A DNA stretch of 64,000 nt from NCBI RefSeq assembly GCF_002933775.1, contig NZ_BEWV01000215.1, positions 1 to 64,000 on the forward strand. Direction: 5' to 3'. This document shows, piece after piece, positions 60,483-64,000 of the stretch. The first letter of the stretch is position 1. The number at the start of each line of letters is the position of its first letter. The stretch comes from Prevotella sp. MGM1 (GTDB lineage: Bacteria; Bacteroidota; Bacteroidia; Bacteroidales; Bacteroidaceae). The position numbers were made by a program, and so were the translations under genes. The notes under the pieces were generated by a model. It made no database searches. It was given only the letters and a program-made list of their open reading frames with translations, and was not told the origin of the DNA.

Positions 60483-62405
60483 CTATCTCACAATAACTAC
60501 CCCGCCATTATTCGGTATGCTGACGCTGAAAGTCTTTTTCTTCGATATTTTTGCTGTCACGAGCTTATCGTTCATATAAAGGCTTACGGTCTCACCACCT
60601 TCAAACATCGGCAACTCCAAAGTCTTCTTCATTGTCTCACCCGTTGCGTTTATTCCCGCTATATACCATTTGGTTCCTGATCTGCGAGCCATTATGGCAT
60701 AACGCCCGGGATAGCCGTCGATGTATCTCACTTCATCCCACGTTGTCGGCACCTGTTTCATAAAATCTATCGCCCATGACGGGGCATCATCGAGGTTATT
60801 GGGAGCAAGGGCAAAATGCTGCACGGCGCTTTGGAAAAGCACGGCCGTGGCAAGAGCGTATACATCCGTAGTCACACGACGGCTGCCAGTTTTATTATTG
60901 GCATTATAAAACTTATTGAGCGTAGAGCCTCCGAAATCCATCGAACCTACTGTGTTTCGGATAAACGGATGTATCGTTCCACAATGGGCCTCTACATCGC
61001 AGAACCCTTGCGAGAAATGAAGGTTCTCACTTGCGAGAACAGCCTCACTTGCCGCATAATTGGGGTACATGCGTTCCCATCCTCGAGGCAACGTACATCC
61101 ATGGAATATTACGAGCAGATCATTGTCATTGGCATCCGTAAGTATCTGTTCGTAAAGTTGCATTGTCGATTGCTTGTCTCCACCGAAAAAGTCAACCTTT
61201 ATTCCAAGTATACCGGTCTTTTTCATCCACCGCATCTCCTCCTTACGTTTAATAGGATCATTCATTATGCCACGCGGAGATTGCGGAGCATGATTCCATG
61301 CACCGTTAGAGTTATACCAAAGATACAGTCCCACTCCTTTTTGCTTTCCATATTTGGCCAGTTCTTCTATTCGCCCATAACCAATCTGAACATCCCAAAG
61401 AGCATCTATAAGAACAGAACGGTATCCCATAGCGGCAGCAAAATCGATATAACGACGCTGTTCGTCAAAATTACAACTGGAATCCATGCCTATAATCCAC
61501 GACCAAGTACCTTTACCGTACTCATATTTATATTCCGTAGAATATTTCGGTTTCACCAAATCCCACGCAACAGTAGTCTCCACCACATTTGCCAATGTCG
61601 CACCCACTGTTATCGTTCTCCATGGCGTCTCACCCGGCAAAGCCATCTGTACGGATGTATCTCCCCAACCGTTGTTTTCTTCGGCCATCGGGAAGCCTAT
61701 TCTGTAATTACCATTCGGTCCGCCAAGCAATCTGCATCCGCAATAGTCGCCGTCCGTACCTGTCTCGGATATCAGTGTCCATCCGTTATCGCCATTACGG
61801 AAAAGGCATGGGAAAGTATATCCAAATCCCCAACCATTCTTTCCGGTCGCCTCATCACAGGCATACCTTGTCTCATAGCTCGGAGCCGTTCCGGCAAATC
61901 CGGTCATTGGCTTTGATTGAGGACACAAGAATGTTGTCGTGCCTTCTGGCATATCAAAGGATGTTTTTTCCTCCTTTATCACACAACTGAATTTTCCTTT
62001 CGGCGCATTGAGCGTATAACGGAATGCCACGTCACGGTCACTGACACGGAATATAACGGACATTACCTGTTTGCCGGCTTTATCAAACCGGCAAATCATT
62101 TCATTGGCCGAATAATTTATATTGCTTTGCTTTATGTTTCGCAAGCCGTAACTTTCGTTTATTGTTTTTCTTTCCGAACCGTTCAACATCAGCTCACGGC
62201 TGAAATCACCGATATCGGTAATCAAGCCCAAAAAGGATTTACCGATAAAAGTCTTGCCATCGTATTTAACCTCATACTGAGGAGTGCCGTTCTCATCGGA
62301 AACAGTAACCGCAATCCGTCCGTCAGGACTGTTTACAACATATTCCGCCCCAAACAAAAACATAGGAACATATACCAACAAAGATATCAAAAACAGTTTT
62401 TTCAT
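60483..62405 (-). CDS. Glycoside hydrolase family 97 (retaining, alpha-galactosidase-type)
   Basis: 640 residues. Signal peptide (KKLFLISLLVYVPMFLFGA), N-terminal beta-sandwich (about 22-280, EYVVNSPDGRIAVTVSDENG), then the GH97 TIM barrel: WSWIIGMDSSCNFDEQRRYI, ILGIKVDFFGGDKQSTMQLY with the putative nucleophile Asp, and IFHGCTLPRGWERMYPNYAA. A terminal all-beta domain follows. It is a paralogue of the GH97 at 52013-53986 (clearly diverged), so the two may act on different linkages. It lies 50 bp upstream of the GH43 at 58336-60432 in transcription order. Confidence 0.92.
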   Translation of the reverse strand: MKKLFLISLLVYVPMFLFGAEYVVNSPDGRIAVTVSDENGTPQYEVKYDGKTFIGKSFLGLITDIGDFSRELMLNGSERKTINESYGLRNIKQSNINYSANEMICRFDKAGKQVMSVIFRVSDRDVAFRYTLNAPKGKFSCVIKEEKTSFDMPEGTTTFLCPQSKPMTGFAGTAPSYETRYACDEATGKNGWGFGYTFPCLFRNGDNGWTLISETGTDGDYCGCRLLGGPNGNYRIGFPMAEENNGWGDTSVQMALPGETPWRTITVGATLANVVETTVAWDLVKPKYSTEYKYEYGKGTWSWIIGMDSSCNFDEQRRYIDFAAAMGYRSVLIDALWDVQIGYGRIEELAKYGKQKGVGLYLWYNSNGAWNHAPQSPRGIMNDPIKRKEEMRWMKKTGILGIKVDFFGGDKQSTMQLYEQILTDANDNDLLVIFHGCTLPRGWERMYPNYAASEAVLASENLHFSQGFCDVEAHCGTIHPFIRNTVGSMDFGGSTLNKFYNANNKTGSRRVTTDVYALATAVLFQSAVQHFALAPNNLDDAPSWAIDFMKQVPTTWDEVRYIDGYPGRYAIMARRSGTKWYIAGINATGETMKKTLELPMFEGGETVSLYMNDKLVTAKISKKKTFSVSIPNNGGVVIVR

Positions 62406-62598
62406 ATATTACTTCATTTATTATAACGTTAGTTCCACGAACTCAGAATAAAGCCATGACCGGCTAAAACATGTTCACAATAGTCGATTGACATTTGACA
62501 TGTGTCCACTGCCATAAACAAATTGTTTTATACACTCAACAGTGCAGGCTATGGCAATAGCCTCATTATTTCCAAAAACCACGTCATTATTATTATAC

Positions 62599-63969
62599 TT
62601 ATTCAAATTTCCACCAATCGAAATTAAACAACTTGCAGCCCTTATATCCCTTGTAAACGAAATAAATATCATGCTTTCCGCTAATCTTATTTTTCACCGG
62701 TGCCTCAAAGATTTTCCATTCTTCCCAACCACCGGTACGAGGAATGGCTGTTTCCGCTATCAAGGTTCCGCCTATACTATCTGCATGAACTTCAATAGTA
62801 CCACCCTTCAAGGCAGAGGCTGCACAAACAATAAACTTGTTATATTCCCTTTTATTAAAATCCACCTCACGCACTTTCGTCCAGTCACCGTTATTTATGT
62901 TTGACACATATACACCTGTACGATCGTTGTTCTCTGTTTCCACTCCTTTTGAAAAAGCTATGGTCTCAGCCTCTGTCTTTATAAACGGATTTAAAACACC
63001 TATCGGTTTAACACCTTCGTCAGTAGGCATGATTACAGGGAATGTACCATCGGAATTGTACTTAAACTCTTCTACAGCCGTACTACGTCCGAATCCTCCG
63101 CCACCGGGTAATTTTCCGGTATGGTAGAAGAAATAATTATGTCCTTTGAAATCTGCCACACCGCAATGGTTAGTAAAAGAACCGGTCTTGCACAAAGGCA
63201 TGATCTCACCACGATATTTCCACGGGCCGGTAGGTTTCTTTGCCGTGGAGTAAGCTATATGCTCGGGTACTCCACCAGCAGCATAAAGCAAGTAATAGAG
63301 CTTATTGCGTTTAAGCAACCAAGGCCCCTCCGTATAACAATCTTTATACTTTACGTCCTTCTTCCTCTGTTTCATACCCGGAGCACCGAAACCTTCTTCC
63401 GTCTGTTCTATCTTTTCCACTTCCCCGCTGTATGAAATCATATCACGGTTAAGACGTATGTAATATATATTGGGATTGCCCCAGAACAGCCAAGCCTGTC
63501 CGTCATCGTCTATCATCACAGTCGGGTCTATATTGTCCCAACTGCCATTATCAACAAGCGGTTTGCCTATGGCATCCTTAAACGGCCCGGTCGGAGTGTC
63601 TCCCACCGCAACTCCGATTGCCATACCGTTGGTAATCTTCGAATGGGCACATATATACCAATAATACTTACCATCACGTTCTATACACTGCGCAGCCCAC
63701 GCCCTATCATCAGCCCAACTGAATGTACCAAGCCCCAAAGGCACTCCGTGATCTGTCCAGTTCACCATGTCTTCGGTTGAATACAATCTCCAATCATACA
63801 TCCAGAAGAAATCAGCCCCGGCTTCGTCATGACTGGTATAAAGATACAATCTGTCACCTGCCACCATTGGAGCCGGGTCGGCAGTATAACGTGTCTGAAC
63901 AATGGGGTTCTGAGCACCCGCAATAGTTGCGGTCATCGCCAAAGCTGTTATCAATATAGATTTTTTCAT
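62599..63969 (-). CDS. Glycoside hydrolase family 43 with C-terminal CBM6 (arabinoxylan arabinofuranosidase-like)
   Basis: 456 residues. Signal peptide (KKSILITALAMTATIAGAQ), a GH43 propeller with the base Asp in RYTADPAPMVAGDRLYLYTS, the second Asp in NIDPTVMIDDDGQAWLFWGN and the acid Glu in YTEGPWLLKRNKLYYLLYAA. Residues about 320-456 (KTEAETIAFSKGVETENNDR, then GYKGCKLFNFDWWKFE) form a CBM6 beta-sandwich. The layout is that of arabinoxylan arabinofuranohydrolases. It is the first gene of the run inside the window; the locus probably continues beyond 63969. The gap to the next gene (193 bp) holds no feature I can identify. Confidence 0.92.
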   Translation of the reverse strand: MKKSILITALAMTATIAGAQNPIVQTRYTADPAPMVAGDRLYLYTSHDEAGADFFWMYDWRLYSTEDMVNWTDHGVPLGLGTFSWADDRAWAAQCIERDGKYYWYICAHSKITNGMAIGVAVGDTPTGPFKDAIGKPLVDNGSWDNIDPTVMIDDDGQAWLFWGNPNIYYIRLNRDMISYSGEVEKIEQTEEGFGAPGMKQRKKDVKYKDCYTEGPWLLKRNKLYYLLYAAGGVPEHIAYSTAKKPTGPWKYRGEIMPLCKTGSFTNHCGVADFKGHNYFFYHTGKLPGGGGFGRSTAVEEFKYNSDGTFPVIMPTDEGVKPIGVLNPFIKTEAETIAFSKGVETENNDRTGVYVSNINNGDWTKVREVDFNKREYNKFIVCAASALKGGTIEVHADSIGGTLIAETAIPRTGGWEEWKIFEAPVKNKISGKHDIYFVYKGYKGCKLFNFDWWKFE

Positions 63970-64000
63970 ATCGTGTTATTTAAATAATAATTGCGCAAAT

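Noticed and set aside
60816-61916. A 366-codon plus-strand frame within the GH97 gene
   Set aside because: Antisense to a conserved GH97 enzyme; no motif or start context.

Overview
The window looks like chromosomal DNA of a member of the Bacteroidales, in the Prevotellaceae/Muribaculaceae/Bacteroidaceae range. The support is family content plus promoter style. Families include GH97, GH115 and GH43 enzymes, PCMD and calycin-like surface proteins, a PorQ-type protein next to cmk, paired ExbD genes behind an ExbB, and ATPase-less ABC-2 permease pairs. Many genes are preceded by TAnnTTTG (-7) boxes, several with TTG/TTTG about 19-20 bp upstream, the Bacteroidetes sigma-AB pattern. There are no phage genes, transposases or CRISPR arrays. 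I cannot name the genus.

Layout. 0.3-5 kb: Bax-inhibitor-like protein, heparinase II/III-like protein, hexapeptide acyltransferase, GNAT. 5.5-10.1 kb (+): SGNH hydrolase, then three surface proteins (PCMD lipoprotein, beta-barrel, calycin-PCMD). 10.2-18.1 kb (-): a long gene run, MATE, cytidylate-kinase-like, phosphoesterase, rfbB, small sigma-region-4-like protein, purT, fdtA-like, FemAB-like, fdtB-like; it includes a route to a dTDP-3-(acyl)amino-3,6-dideoxyhexose. 18.4-19.7 kb: acyltransferase with an unusual structured upstream segment. 20.4-27.7 kb (+): secreted subtilase, xseA, a large inverted tandem repeat, xseB, ilvE, DUF975, trmB, mrp/apbC. 28.4-35.4 kb (+): surface-polysaccharide cluster with a WbpB/E/D/A-type route to a UDP-diacetamido-uronic acid, a flippase and a glycosyltransferase. 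35.6-41.5 kb (-): tripartite export operon (coiled-coil protein, TolC, HlyD, two ABC-2 permeases). 41.9-44.9 kb (-): Lrp regulator, ExbB/ExbD operon, tRNA-Ser. 45-45.8 kb: gene-poor, hairpin- and operator-rich segment. 45.8-50.2 kb: TatD, polyprenyl synthase, TonB, PorQ-like, cmk. 50.3-64 kb (-): one long glycoside hydrolase run (GH43, GH97, GH43, GH115, GH43, GH97, then a TlpA-like secreted protein), consistent with decorated glucuronoarabinoxylan breakdown; the SusC/SusD genes and regulator expected for such a locus are not in the window.

How it fits together: two separate sugar-nucleotide routes supply unusual amino sugars for surface glycans, and the hydrolase run shows a plant-hemicellulose feeder. 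Most interesting non-coding items: the 77-bp inverted tandem repeat between xseA and xseB; a dispersed palindromic intergenic repeat family at 5.2, 28.0 and 45.4 kb; three TGnATATTTATGCA sites at 45.2-45.6 kb; the structured segment upstream of the 19.6 kb acyltransferase; and poly-G/C tracts in three polysaccharide-type genes, one of which (G10) leaves the aminotransferase frame open past its expected end.
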